A program made the position numbers and the translations under genes. A DNA stretch of 64,000 nucleotides, taken from the NCBI RefSeq assembly GCF_001579845.1, contig NZ_CP007440.1:5168029-5232028 (forward strand), read 5' to 3'. The notes under the pieces are model-generated. The model saw only the letters and a program-made list of their open reading frames with translations, had not been told where the DNA came from and searched no databases. The stretch comes from Rhodoplanes sp. Z2-YC6860 (lineage in GTDB: Bacteria > Pseudomonadota > Alphaproteobacteria > Rhizobiales > Xanthobacteraceae). This document shows, in pieces, positions 17,941-25,959 of the stretch; position 1 is the first letter of the stretch, and each line of letters begins with the position of its first letter.

Positions 17941-19125
17941 ATGGCCCGACAGCCCACCGTCCCGCAGGCGCCCGCTCCGCCGCCCGAACCCGTCACCACC
18001 ACTGGCGGCCCGCCGCCGCGCGAGGCCGGCGGCATTCTCACCATCGATCTCTCGGCGCTCTACGCCAACTACCGGATGATCGCCGGCCGTGTGTTGCCGG
18101 GCGAATGCGCCGCCGTCGTGAAGGGCGACGCCTACGGCTGCGGCATCGATCAGGTCACCGAGACGCTCGCCCGCGCCGGCTGCAGCACGTTCTTCACCGC
18201 CAATCTCGACGAGGCGCGGCGCGTGCGCGCCAAGACTCGCGAGGCGGTGATCTATGTGCTCAACGGTTTCTCTTCGGCGTCGAGCCAGAGCTTTATCGAG
18301 ATTGCGGCGCGGCCGGTGATCTCGAGTTCGGTCGAGCTTGCCGAATGGGACAATTTTGTCGCCACGAGTCATTGGAGCGGCGGCGGCGCCGCACTGCATG
18401 TCGACACCGGCATGAACCGGCTCGGCCTCACCGTCGAAGAGGCCGCGGCCGTCGCGGGCCGCATCATGCTGGCCAACCACGGCGTGGCGCTGCTGATGAG
18501 CCACCTCGCCTGCGCCGATCAGCCGAACCACCCGCTCAACGACCGGCAGATCCGGCAATTCCGCGAACTGCGTTCGCTGTTCCGCGGCATCCCGAGCTCG
18601 CTTGCGAACTCGTCCGGCGTCTTCCTCGACTCCTCGACCTATTGCGACATGGTGCGCCCGGGCATCGCGCTCTATGGCGGCAATCCGTCGCCCGGCCGCA
18701 GCAATCCGATGAAGCCCGTGGTCGAATTGCAGGGCCGCATCCTTCAGGTGCGTCATGTCGAGAAGGGCGCGACGGTCGGCTACGGCGCCACCTGGACGGC
18801 GAAGCGCGACAGCCGCATCGCCGTGATCGCGGCGGGCTACGCCGACGGCATCCTGCGCCAGGCCCCGACCACCGACGGCAACGCGCAGGCGCCGCGCGAG
18901 GTGATCGTCGCCGGCAAGCGTTGCCGCATGACCGGCCGCATCTCGATGGACCTGATGGCGGTCGACGTCACCGATGTGCCGGTGAGCGCGGTGCGCCGCG
19001 ACATGATGGCGACGCTGATCGGCGAAGGGCTCTCGCTCGACGAGGTCGCGGCGCAGGCCGGCACGATTTCGTATGAGGTGCTGACGAGCCTCGGCCAGCG
19101 CTACCACCGGATTTGGAAGGTTTAG
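17941..19125 (+). CDS. alr: Alanine racemase
   Basis: Alr is the PLP-dependent enzyme that interconverts L- and D-alanine and supplies D-Ala for peptidoglycan. The PLP lysine is Lys61 in CAAVVKGDAYGCG, and the catalytic Tyr from the other subunit lies in ATVGYGATW near residue 282. The C-terminal barrel includes GRISMDLMAVDVTDVP. The 394-residue length is slightly above average because of a Pro-rich N-terminal tail of about 30 residues. The gene is separated from dnaB by VapBC and an orphan gene, and from radA by about 7 kb of accessory genes. Confidence 0.96.
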   Translation: MARQPTVPQAPAPPPEPVTTTGGPPPREAGGILTIDLSALYANYRMIAGRVLPGECAAVVKGDAYGCGIDQVTETLARAGCSTFFTANLDEARRVRAKTREAVIYVLNGFSSASSQSFIEIAARPVISSSVELAEWDNFVATSHWSGGGAALHVDTGMNRLGLTVEEAAAVAGRIMLANHGVALLMSHLACADQPNHPLNDRQIRQFRELRSLFRGIPSSLANSSGVFLDSSTYCDMVRPGIALYGGNPSPGRSNPMKPVVELQGRILQVRHVEKGATVGYGATWTAKRDSRIAVIAAGYADGILRQAPTTDGNAQAPREVIVAGKRCRMTGRISMDLMAVDVTDVPVSAVRRDMMATLIGEGLSLDEVAAQAGTISYEVLTSLGQRYHRIWKV

Positions 19126-19168
19126 CGGAACTCTGCTCTCACCACACCGGGAGCGAAGGAACGAGACG

Positions 19169-19222
19169 ATACGTCAAAAGAATGAGACGTATTGCAAAGC
19201 CTCAAGTACTGGCAAATTGCCA
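19169..19222 (+). promoter_or_regulatory. Two palindromes upstream of the autotransporter gene
   Basis: ATACGTC (19169-19175) and GACGTAT (19186-19192) are perfect inverted repeats with a 10-bp centre. TGGCAAATTGCCA at 19210-19222 is a perfect palindrome around one central base. Both lie within 100 bp of the autotransporter start, so they are candidate operators. The second resembles the half-site style of LuxR-type boxes. Confidence 0.4.
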
Positions 19223-19263
19223 ATCCCAATGCCAACGTCGCTCCCAATGGGGGGCGTTGGCCG

Positions 19264-20778
19264 ATGAGTCGCCGGTTTGTTTCCGGGTGCCGTGATCGTT
19301 TTCAGGTCAATGCATTCATTGCGGCCTTTGCAGCGCTCGTGGGCCTCGGTGGCGGTCAGGCGCTCGCCTCAGCCGGCTGTGATGCGGTCAATGCCGGTGC
19401 CTGGAACGTCAATGTCACCGGTGACACCTTTCTAGATACCGGCAGTCTCGTGATTGCCAACTTCGCGGTGGGCGACAAGATCAGCTTCAATGTGACGATG
19501 AATGGTGGTTCGTCGTGGATCCTTAAGGCCGGTACAGGCGGCGGCAGCGATATTTTCCACGTTGACGGTACTTCGACGTCGCAAACCTACACCGTCACTG
19601 GACATGTTGTCGGCACGAGTGTGGACACGACGCTGACGGAACGTGCCATCGCTAGCGGCAATCCTGCCGAATTCACTATCATTACGGCCACCTGCACGCC
19701 GGCCGCCTCCAGCGGCAACACCAACACCGACAGCCAGAAGATCCGCGCGATGCAGATCGCGGCCTCCAAGATCGTCGCGCAAAACTCCGGCGCGGCCATC
19801 ACCGGCGCGGTCGATGGTGCGATCAGCGATGCGTTCGGCGACGGCGGCAGCCCGGTCACCGTCGGCCCGAACGGCGCGCACTTCAATTTCGCGGCCGATC
19901 CCGTGGCCTCCGACGTGGTCCGCCAGGCACATGACAGCTTCGCCGCGGCATTGCCTTATGCAGGCGATCCGATGGTGACCAAGGCGCCGCCCACCCGCGT
20001 GGTCGAACGCGTCTGGAGCGCCTGGGCCGACGTGCGCGGCACGGGCTTCGACCGCAACACTAGCAACGCCGATCTCAACGGCACGCAGATCAATGTCACC
20101 GCGGGCCTTGGCCGGAAGCTCACATCCGATCTGCTGGTCGGTGTGCTCGGCGGTTACGAGAATTTCCGCTACACCTCCGAAGCGCTCACCGGCACCCTCA
20201 AGGGCGACGGCGCGACCGTCGGCACCTATGCGGCCTGGCGCATCGCGCCGACCTTGCGCTGGGATGCTGCCCTCGCCTGGTCGCGGCTGTGGTACGACGC
20301 GGCGGCCGGCACCGCGAACGGCAATTTCACCGGCTCCCGCTTCCTCGGCTCGACCGGGCTCACCGGCCGCTATCGCGTCTTGGATTTCATTGCCGAGCCA
20401 TCGTTGAAGGTGTTTGCGCTGCGCGAGCATCAGGATGCCTGGACCGACAGCCTCGGCACCGTGCAAGCGTCACGCGACTTCTGGGCCGGGCGCGTCTCGG
20501 CGGGCGGCAAGCTGATCCGGCCGTGGCAGGTCTCGGCCGACACAACGGTGTCGCCTTATGTCGGCGCCTACGCGGATTGGTACTTCTCCAGCGACAACGC
20601 GTTGCCCGCGGGTCAGCCCCTGGTGGGCGTCGCCGATGGCTGGTCGGGCCGCGTCACCGGTGGCGTGGCGGTTGCGAAGCGCGGTGGCGGCACGCTGTCG
20701 CTCGGCGGCGAATACGGCGGGCTCGGCGCGGACTACAAAATCTGGACCGCGAACGCCCGGGCGTTGTGGGCCTTCTGA
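19264..20778 (+). CDS. Autotransporter-type outer-membrane beta-barrel protein
   Basis: The start at ATG 19264 gives 504 residues with a signal peptide of about 36 residues (hydrophobic core FIAAFAALVGLGGG, ending QALASA). Residues of about 40-170 form a small passenger rich in Thr, Asn, Gly and Ser. The C-terminal half, from about TRVVERVWSAWADVRGTG, is a typical autotransporter barrel with alternating aromatic and glycine residues. It ends in an aromatic residue (TANARALWAF), as required for Bam recognition. The passenger is short and has no recognisable protease or adhesin motif, so it may be a surface porin-like or adhesion protein. Confidence 0.85.
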   Translation: MSRRFVSGCRDRFQVNAFIAAFAALVGLGGGQALASAGCDAVNAGAWNVNVTGDTFLDTGSLVIANFAVGDKISFNVTMNGGSSWILKAGTGGGSDIFHVDGTSTSQTYTVTGHVVGTSVDTTLTERAIASGNPAEFTIITATCTPAASSGNTNTDSQKIRAMQIAASKIVAQNSGAAITGAVDGAISDAFGDGGSPVTVGPNGAHFNFAADPVASDVVRQAHDSFAAALPYAGDPMVTKAPPTRVVERVWSAWADVRGTGFDRNTSNADLNGTQINVTAGLGRKLTSDLLVGVLGGYENFRYTSEALTGTLKGDGATVGTYAAWRIAPTLRWDAALAWSRLWYDAAAGTANGNFTGSRFLGSTGLTGRYRVLDFIAEPSLKVFALREHQDAWTDSLGTVQASRDFWAGRVSAGGKLIRPWQVSADTTVSPYVGAYADWYFSSDNALPAGQPLVGVADGWSGRVTGGVAVAKRGGGTLSLGGEYGGLGADYKIWTANARALWAF

Positions 20779-20859
20779 CCTGGTGCGCCAGTGACGTTGA
20801 TTCGTCTGGCTCGCGTGAGGGCGTCATAGCGACTTCCATTGACCAGCGAAGCGTGGCGC

Positions 20860-20881
20860 GGCCATGATTTTCTTCATGGCC
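20860..20881 (+). terminator. Hairpin downstream of the autotransporter gene
   Basis: GGCCATGA (20860-20867) and TCATGGCC (20874-20881) form a perfect 8-bp stem with loop TTTTCT. An outer GTGAGGG (20815-20821) could pair with CCCTCAC (20881-20887). There is no T-run after the stem. Confidence 0.45.
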
Positions 20882-20928
20882 CCTCACCGCTCCGGGAATA
20901 AATCGCGCCCGCGTGCGATCAAAGGCGT

Positions 20929-21357
20929 GTGACGGAACATCCTTTGAAACTCGATATCGCCGACGATGCACCGGCCGCGGACATCGTGCAGTTGGAAGCG
21001 CATCTCGACGCCTACAACGCCCACGTGACCCGCCTGTCCGATGCGCGCTTCCTCTCGATGCTGCTCAAGGACGCGAACGGCGAGATCTTCGCCGGGCTGC
21101 ACGGCCACACCTGGGGCGCCATGTGCGAGATCAAGCTGTTATGGGTCGCTGAGCACCATCGCAAACGCGGACTTGGCACCAGGATGCTCAAGGCCGCGGA
21201 AGCCGAAGCGCATCGGCGCGGATGCCGGCAGATCATGCTCATGACACACAGCTTTCAGGCGCCGGATTTCTACGAGCGGCACGGTTTCGAGCGGATCGTC
21301 ACCGTGACGGACAGCCCCGTCGGCCACACGGACATTCTGATGATCAAGCGGCTTTAA
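20929..21357 (+). CDS. GNAT-family N-acetyltransferase
   Basis: This 142-residue acetyl-CoA-dependent acyltransferase has the GNAT core. Strand 4 is CEIKLLWVAEHHR, and the acetyl-CoA pyrophosphate loop is RKRGLGTRML (RxxGxG type). The late DFYERHGFE motif is also present. The start is GTG at 20929 with AAAGG four bases upstream. Substrate is unknown; the small single-domain form is common in accessory regions. It lies 150 bp after the autotransporter and seems independently transcribed. Confidence 0.88.
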   Translation: MTEHPLKLDIADDAPAADIVQLEAHLDAYNAHVTRLSDARFLSMLLKDANGEIFAGLHGHTWGAMCEIKLLWVAEHHRKRGLGTRMLKAAEAEAHRRGCRQIMLMTHSFQAPDFYERHGFERIVTVTDSPVGHTDILMIKRL

Positions 21358-21705
21358 AGTGCCGGGCACTTAAGCGTTTATGATGCGCCTTGAAGCCGAG
21401 GGCGCAGGATCGGGTTCGCTACGCTCAATCGATCGTCTTCAGAAATTTCGGCCGAGCCGAAATTTGACCTGATGCCGTTCGAGATGAGTCAAGTCGAGTG
21501 AGCCCAACTCGCGGTCGGCGATGACCGGAAGATCGGCCGCGTGGTGTTCACCCGGTCGTCGTAGAGGTCATCGACGCGACGCTTTTCCGCCTCGTGTTCA
21601 CCCACGTCGTTGGTGTCGCTGCCAAGCGTAAAACCGGACAGGTGCGTCGTCTCAAATTCCCCGCCAGAGAGCCTGCCGAAATCGAGCCATCGCGCGGTCG
21701 TGGCG
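21358..21705. other. Gene-poor gap with one perfect palindrome
   Basis: No gene is supported in these 348 bp. AAATTTCGGC (21443-21452) and GCCGAAATTT (21456-21465) form a perfect 10-bp inverted repeat with a 3-bp centre, which could be a bidirectional terminator or an operator. An open minus-strand stretch with no start codon runs from inside the transporter gene to about 21500 and was judged chance. Confidence 0.5.
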
Positions 21706-22449
21706 CTAGCCTGCAGAGAGCCCTGCAGTCGACGCCGCGGATTGCGTCAACTCTCCCGTCGCGCGGCGGATGACAACGATCGCACCTTGCAGGCCAAGCG
21801 CAGCCATAATGGTCGCAACGACCAGGTCGGGCCACCCCGCGCTTGTGCCGAATACACCCAAAGCCGCAAGAAGAACCGCGCAATTGCCGAGCACATCGTT
21901 GCGCGTGCAAATCCAGGCCGAATTCATGTTGGCGTCGCCGTCTCGATACTTCCATAGCAGCGCAAAAGAAGCCGCATTGGCGAGCAGCGCGGCGAATCCC
22001 ACCGCACCCATCGTGTAAGCTTCCGGCAATGTCTGATGCCAGGCGTGCCAGGCAGTCGCGGCCAGAACCCACAGTCCCAGCCCGCCCATGGAAACGCCTT
22101 TGACCAGGGCCGCGCTGGCGCGGGCGCGCAGCGACATTCCGACGACCGTCAGACTCAGCGCATAATTCGCGGCGTCGCTGAGAAAGTCCAACGCGTCGGC
22201 TTGCAGCGATGCCGAGCCCGCCATCAAGCCGGCGCCGATCTCGACAGCAAACATCGCGGCATTGATGGCGAGCGCCGCCCAGAGCACGCGCTTATGGTGC
22301 AAAGAGGACGTATCGACGACACTTGCGCAGCACGCATCGGCGGAACAGCCTGCCGCCTTGTCCGTTGGGCGGGGCAGGTTCAGAGGTGGCGGCGCGCAAC
22401 ACTGGTCGGCGGCAGCGCAACAATCTTCCGAGGTTTTCTTTTCGGTCAT
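21706..22449 (-). CDS. Cation diffusion facilitator-type heavy-metal transporter with Cys-rich N-terminus
   Basis: The 247-residue protein is a CDF-like exporter with about five to six membrane segments. The first 50 residues are Cys-rich (CCAAADQCCAPP, CSADACCAS), which suggests binding of a soft or transition metal before export. The zinc-site motif of CDF helix 2 appears as DALDFLSDAANY, and the second site as RNDVLGN with an Asp. There is no long C-terminal cytoplasmic domain, unlike YiiP. It is divergent from a MerR-type regulator across a 46-bp gap containing a classical MerR operator, so metal-inducible expression is very likely. The metal (Co, Zn, Cd or Pb) cannot be read from the sequence. 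Confidence 0.87.
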   Translation of the reverse strand: MTEKKTSEDCCAAADQCCAPPPLNLPRPTDKAAGCSADACCASVVDTSSLHHKRVLWAALAINAAMFAVEIGAGLMAGSASLQADALDFLSDAANYALSLTVVGMSLRARASAALVKGVSMGGLGLWVLAATAWHAWHQTLPEAYTMGAVGFAALLANAASFALLWKYRDGDANMNSAWICTRNDVLGNCAVLLAALGVFGTSAGWPDLVVATIMAALGLQGAIVVIRRATGELTQSAASTAGLSAG

Positions 22450-22458
22450 TGGGACGCT

Positions 22459-22489
22459 AGCATAGAACCTCTAGCCACTAGAGGTTCAA
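22459..22489 (-). promoter_or_regulatory. MerR-type operator and 19-bp-spaced promoter of the CDF gene
   Basis: GAACCTCTAG (22465-22474) and CTAGAGGTTC (22478-22487) form a perfect 10-bp inverted repeat with a 3-bp centre. On the minus strand it lies between TTGAAC (22484-22489) as -35 and TATGCT (22459-22464) as -10, separated by 19 bp. This over-long spacer is the hallmark of MerR-activated promoters. Confidence 0.88.
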
Positions 22490-22495
22490 GCCGAA

Positions 22496-22948
22496 ATGGA
22501 TATTCCGATTGGAGAATTGTCGCGCCGGACCGGTGTCAAGGTGCCGACCATCCGCTACTACGAACAGGTCCGTCTGTTGCCCGCGCCGCCCCGCACCGCG
22601 GGACATCAGCGGCGCTACGGCCCGGCCGAGGTCACAAGGCTGAATTTCATCCGTCACGCACGCGAACTCGGATTCGAGATTGAAGCCGTCCGGGAGTTGC
22701 TTGCGTTGAGTTCGCGCCCCGACCAGTCATGCGACCGAATCGATCGGCTCGCTCGCCGGCATATGCTCGAGGTCGAACGCCGCATCTTCCAGCTTGAAGC
22801 CTTGCGCACGGAGTTGCGGCGCATGCTGAGCGCGTGCAGCCGCGGACGCGTTTGCGAGTGTCGAGTTATCGAGGCTTTGAGCGCTCCTGCACCGTCGCGC
22901 GCGCCGGCGCGCAAGCGGCGGAAAAGCCCGCCGGATCCGGCGGTCTGA
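22496..22948 (+). CDS. MerR-family metal-responsive transcriptional regulator
   Basis: This 150-residue MerR protein has an N-terminal winged helix (IPIGELSRRTGVKVPTIRYYEQ), a coiled-coil dimerisation helix, and a C-terminal Cys cluster (CDRIDRL then CSRGRVCECRVIEAL). The Cys positions resemble those of CadR/PbrR/ZntR-type sensors of soft divalent metals. It starts only 9 bp from its own operator, so it probably binds there to activate the divergent CDF transporter and adjust its own synthesis. The basic, Pro-rich tail (RAPARKRRKSPP) is unusual. Confidence 0.93.
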   Translation: MDIPIGELSRRTGVKVPTIRYYEQVRLLPAPPRTAGHQRRYGPAEVTRLNFIRHARELGFEIEAVRELLALSSRPDQSCDRIDRLARRHMLEVERRIFQLEALRTELRRMLSACSRGRVCECRVIEALSAPAPSRAPARKRRKSPPDPAV

Positions 22949-22956
22949 CATGTCCT

Positions 22957-24237
22957 TTAACGATTGGCCGCCGCTTGTGCTCGCGCCGCCGCGCGAGCCC
23001 TGATCGACAGGCTCACGAGCCCAAGGAGCACCACAAGGCCGCCCGCGAGATACGGCGCGCTCAACGCGAGCGGCGACAGAAACGCCGCGAGCAGCGGCCC
23101 CAGCATCCGCGCCATCGACTGCTGCGCCTGATTGGCGCCCTGCACCACGCCTTGCGCGTTGGCCGGCGCAGCGTTCGCGATGATCGCGCTCATCGCCGGC
23201 TGAAACAGGCCGTCGCCGAGCGTAAAGACGAAAACCGCGCCGGCCAGAATCTCGACGCGCGGGACGAACACCAGACACGCGATGATGCCAAAGCCCACGG
23301 CGTTGATGGCGAGCCCCAGCCGCGTGAGCGTCTCGGCCCCGAGCCGCGGCATCAGGGCGCGCGTGAGGAAGCCCTGACTGATGATGTCCATCACGCCGAC
23401 GCCGAACAGCGTCCAGCCGATGCCGGTCGGACCGAACTGGAAAACGTCCTTCAGATAGACCGATAAATTGCCCTGCAGCATCGCGCCCGCGAAGAAAAAT
23501 GAGAACGCGGCGAGAAACGGAATGCGCAACACGGGCGTTCGCGCGACGTTGGCGAGTTGCGAAAGCGGATTCATCTGCCGCCACCGCAAGGCCGGCCGCT
23601 CGGTCTTGACGCTGACGCTTTCGGGCAACGCGAAGTAGACCCAAGCCGCATTGGCGAGCGTCAGGCCTGCGGCCGCGAACAGCGGTGCGGTCGGCGACAG
23701 CGTCCCGAGCACGCCGCCCGCAACAGGGCCGAGCATGAAGCCGAAACCGCCGATCGCGCCCAGCAGTCCGTAGATGCGGCCGCGATCCTGCGGAGCGCTC
23801 GTATCGGCCACGTAAGCGTAGATCGTGCTGATGCTGCCCGCGGTCAGGCCATCGACGATCCGGCCGAGGAAGAGCACCCACAGCGCGCCGCCGATGCCGA
23901 AGACGACGTATCCCGCGGCCGACCCGAGCAGCGAGATGATGAAGATCGGCCGGCGGCCGTGGCGGTCGCTGAGCGCGCCGAGCACGGGCGCTGAGCAGAA
24001 TGCGCAGAACGCAAACACCGACACGATTACACCGACGTAGAATCCAACGAGGTCCGGCGGAACGTACTGTCTGACGAGAAACGGAATGACCGGCAGGATG
24101 AGCGTGAAGCCGGTGAAGTTCAGGAAGACCGATACGGCGAGGACGACGATCGAATGGTTCGCGAAGCGCGAACCTGCGTCTGCCGGGGACTGCTCTTGCG
24201 TCGGCGGGTCTTGTTCTGAACGATTTTGGGTCGGCAT
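22957..24237 (-). CDS. MFS transporter, DHA1/TCR-Tet-like drug exporter
   Basis: The start at ATG 24237 gives 426 residues and 12 membrane segments. The inter-helix 2-3 signature GALSDRHGRRP and the helix-5 antiporter-type LGPVAGGVLG motif place it with the proton-driven tetracycline-type exporters. An N-terminal hydrophilic tail of about 28 residues precedes helix 1. It converges with the merR gene, leaving 8 bp between stops. The substrate is unknown. Another member of the same family lies at 32031-33272. Confidence 0.9.
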   Translation of the reverse strand: MPTQNRSEQDPPTQEQSPADAGSRFANHSIVVLAVSVFLNFTGFTLILPVIPFLVRQYVPPDLVGFYVGVIVSVFAFCAFCSAPVLGALSDRHGRRPIFIISLLGSAAGYVVFGIGGALWVLFLGRIVDGLTAGSISTIYAYVADTSAPQDRGRIYGLLGAIGGFGFMLGPVAGGVLGTLSPTAPLFAAAGLTLANAAWVYFALPESVSVKTERPALRWRQMNPLSQLANVARTPVLRIPFLAAFSFFFAGAMLQGNLSVYLKDVFQFGPTGIGWTLFGVGVMDIISQGFLTRALMPRLGAETLTRLGLAINAVGFGIIACLVFVPRVEILAGAVFVFTLGDGLFQPAMSAIIANAAPANAQGVVQGANQAQQSMARMLGPLLAAFLSPLALSAPYLAGGLVVLLGLVSLSIRARAAARAQAAANR

Positions 24238-25002
24238 GGTCCGCTCCGAGTTGCTGGTCCTCCCGGAGCGGATTGTCGTCTGACACCCACACGGACGAAC
24301 CGCCGGCGCGGAAGTGCCGCGCCTGGATCGTCGGGGGTTCTCAGGTCCGCCAATGTCCGGCGGAGCAAGGAGCAGAGCCTCCAATGACGGAGGGGCGTGG
24401 GCCTACCCAGACCGCGCCTGCCTTTTTCGACGCGGCGTCGATACCCCTTCCCGTCATTCGGTGCAAGACAATCCAACTTTGCCTTATGTGCCGTTGACGC
24501 AGATGAATGTTCCTGATAAGTTCTGATTTGCCTCGTTCGTTGAGGGCGTCATCTAGAGACGTCTATTTGGCGGAGCGAGGTGTGGCGCCTGCAGGCGTGG
24601 CTCGTGACCACGTCCCAGGGTGTGAGGTCATCGTCCGTCCCCGATGAGGGGGCCGCCTTCAGTGGCAGGGCGCGATCGGGTGAAAGCGGGCGCAAATGCC
24701 CCCTGGAGCATGGTGGGTGAAAGCCCAGCCGGTCCGATCGAATCTCGAACGGTGGCCTCGCAATAAATCGCCACAAGTGGAGCGCCGGGAGGCGAGCGGG
24801 CTTCGCAAAAAGCCCGCGGCACCTCCCAAGGTGCCGACGACCACGTAGCGCCAACCGGCGCTCCGCGCCCTCACGCATGTGAGGGACCAGGAAGAATAGA
24901 GGCGCTGGCCCCGTGCCTGATCTGAAGGGGCCGATGGCGCACGTCTACGGTATGCCCTTGCGTAAAGAAGTGTCTGGAGGGCGCGCGTCCAGCAGCGTTT
25001 CG
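24238..25002. other. 765-bp non-coding stretch with a structured element
   Basis: No convincing gene is visible. The first 300 bp show nothing clear. At 24541 a TGAGGGCGTCAT block resembles the sequence at 20816. From 24779 to 24885 there is a dense group of perfect inverted repeats, described separately. A 109-residue minus-strand frame (24549-24878) has poor composition and runs through the hairpins, so it was not accepted. Confidence 0.5.
24779..24885. other. Nested inverted-repeat element, candidate structured RNA or palindromic element
   Basis: Four perfect stems lie within 107 bp. An outer stem pairs 24779-24788 (GGAGCGCCGG) with 24855-24864 (CCGGCGCTCC). Inside it, 24796-24803 (GCGGGCTT) pairs with 24810-24817, and 24818-24824 (GGCACCT) pairs with 24829-24835. 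A fourth hairpin follows, 24868-24874 (CCCTCAC) with 24879-24885. The enclosed pair of adjacent hairpins makes a multibranch fold that could be drawn on either strand. It matches no riboswitch or RNA family I recognise, and there is no reverse transcriptase or transposase nearby. Confidence 0.6.
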
Positions 25003-25242
25003 CTATTCGGTGTCGTCGCCAGCGGTCCTGATCTTCGGCTGCGGCTGTTGTTGCTGCAGGACAGGAGGCTTCGACCGATCCGCGGGCGGCGCAAGGTTGG
25101 CGTTGCGGTCGGCATGGTCGGCCAACCGGAGATAGGCGAAGACCAGTCTCTTGAGTTCAGATCGCGTCTGCGGACTGGCCTCTCCCGTAGCCTTGGCGTT
25201 CATGTCCGCAGCCTTGATCCGGTACTCATCCCCCGTGGCCAT
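25003..25242 (-). CDS. Small conserved hypothetical protein of rhizobial type
   Basis: This 79-residue protein starts MATGDEYRIKAADMNAKA and continues with a helix ending FAYLRLADHADRNANL, then a Gln/Pro-rich tail (VLQQQQPQPKIR). I recall many short Bradyrhizobium-type proteins with this DEYR...LRLAEQADRN pattern, usually of unknown function, but this was not searched. It has no signal peptide. It stands alone, downstream of the structured element. Confidence 0.65.
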   Translation of the reverse strand: MATGDEYRIKAADMNAKATGEASPQTRSELKRLVFAYLRLADHADRNANLAPPADRSKPPVLQQQQPQPKIRTAGDDTE

Positions 25243-25425
25243 TCGCGACCCTTATGTCATTGGACACACACAAACCGACAAATGACGAATGAGCGAAATC
25301 GTTCCGGTCGAAACTGCGAAAAATTACCAGCACCGGCCGATGATCTGTTCCTGAGCTGGACGAATGTTCTTGAAATGTTCTCATCGTTGCTGTAGCTTCG
25401 ATTCTCCCAAAATGGAGGGTTGGAT

Positions 25426-25920
25426 ATGGCGATCGAGGGCCTGAACACGCGAGACGGCATCGGTTTGACGCTCTTTGTGGCGCCAGGCCGCCAGGATGAG
25501 GCTGCGGCGTTCTATCGCGCCGTGTTCGGCGCCACCTCGCCCCGGCACTGGATCAATCCCCGCAGCGGCGCGGTCACAGGCATCGACATCGCGATCGGCC
25601 GCGCCACTTTCACGGTGTCCGGCGCCAATCCCAAGCGCGACGCCGACCCGGCCCTGCCCGGCCCCTGCACGCCGGACGCCGCCGGCCGCGGCAGCACGAT
25701 CCTGCAACTCTGTGTCAATGACGTTGACGCCACGGCCGCGCGCGCGGTCGAAGCCGGCGCGATCCTGCGCACCGAGCCGCAGGACGCCGGCTGGGGCGAT
25801 CGCGTCGCCACCATCATCGATCCGTTCGGCCACATCTGGGCGCTCGCGACGATCCAGCAGGAGCTGAGCACCGAGGAGTTCAACGCCCGCGGCAACATCC
25901 AGCTCGTCGAAGCGGCGTGA
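25426..25920 (+). CDS. VOC-superfamily (glyoxalase/PhnB-like) protein
   Basis: This 164-residue protein of the vicinal oxygen chelate fold has two beta-alpha-beta modules. The first is around GLTLFVAPGRQDEAAAFYRAVFG. The second is around STILQLCVNDVDATAARAVEAG, ending with DPFGHIWALAT. The PhnB-like subgroup often binds small metabolites or antibiotics. ATG 25426 is preceded by GGAGGG six bases upstream; a TTG at 25420 is in frame but less likely. Role and metal are not inferable. It stands alone before radA. Confidence 0.85.
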   Translation: MAIEGLNTRDGIGLTLFVAPGRQDEAAAFYRAVFGATSPRHWINPRSGAVTGIDIAIGRATFTVSGANPKRDADPALPGPCTPDAAGRGSTILQLCVNDVDATAARAVEAGAILRTEPQDAGWGDRVATIIDPFGHIWALATIQQELSTEEFNARGNIQLVEAA

Positions 25921-25959
25921 GCCGTCGATGATCAACGCTTTTGCCACATCGGCGGTGAA

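Noticed and set aside
17710-19107. Minus-strand frame of 465 codons opposite alr
   Set aside because: Antisense shadow of a certain gene with no recognisable domain.
21500-21740. Open minus-strand stretch with coding-like residues (LSGFTLGSDTNDVGEHEAEK)
   Set aside because: It has no start codon before running into the transporter gene in another frame. It may be a remnant but cannot be supported.
24549-24878. Minus-strand frame of 109 codons through the structured element
   Set aside because: Arg/His/Pro-rich composition and no start context. The region is dominated by perfect hairpins.
24779-24885. Retron msr-msd or group II intron domain
   Set aside because: Stem pattern is suggestive, but there is no reverse transcriptase within the window on either side.
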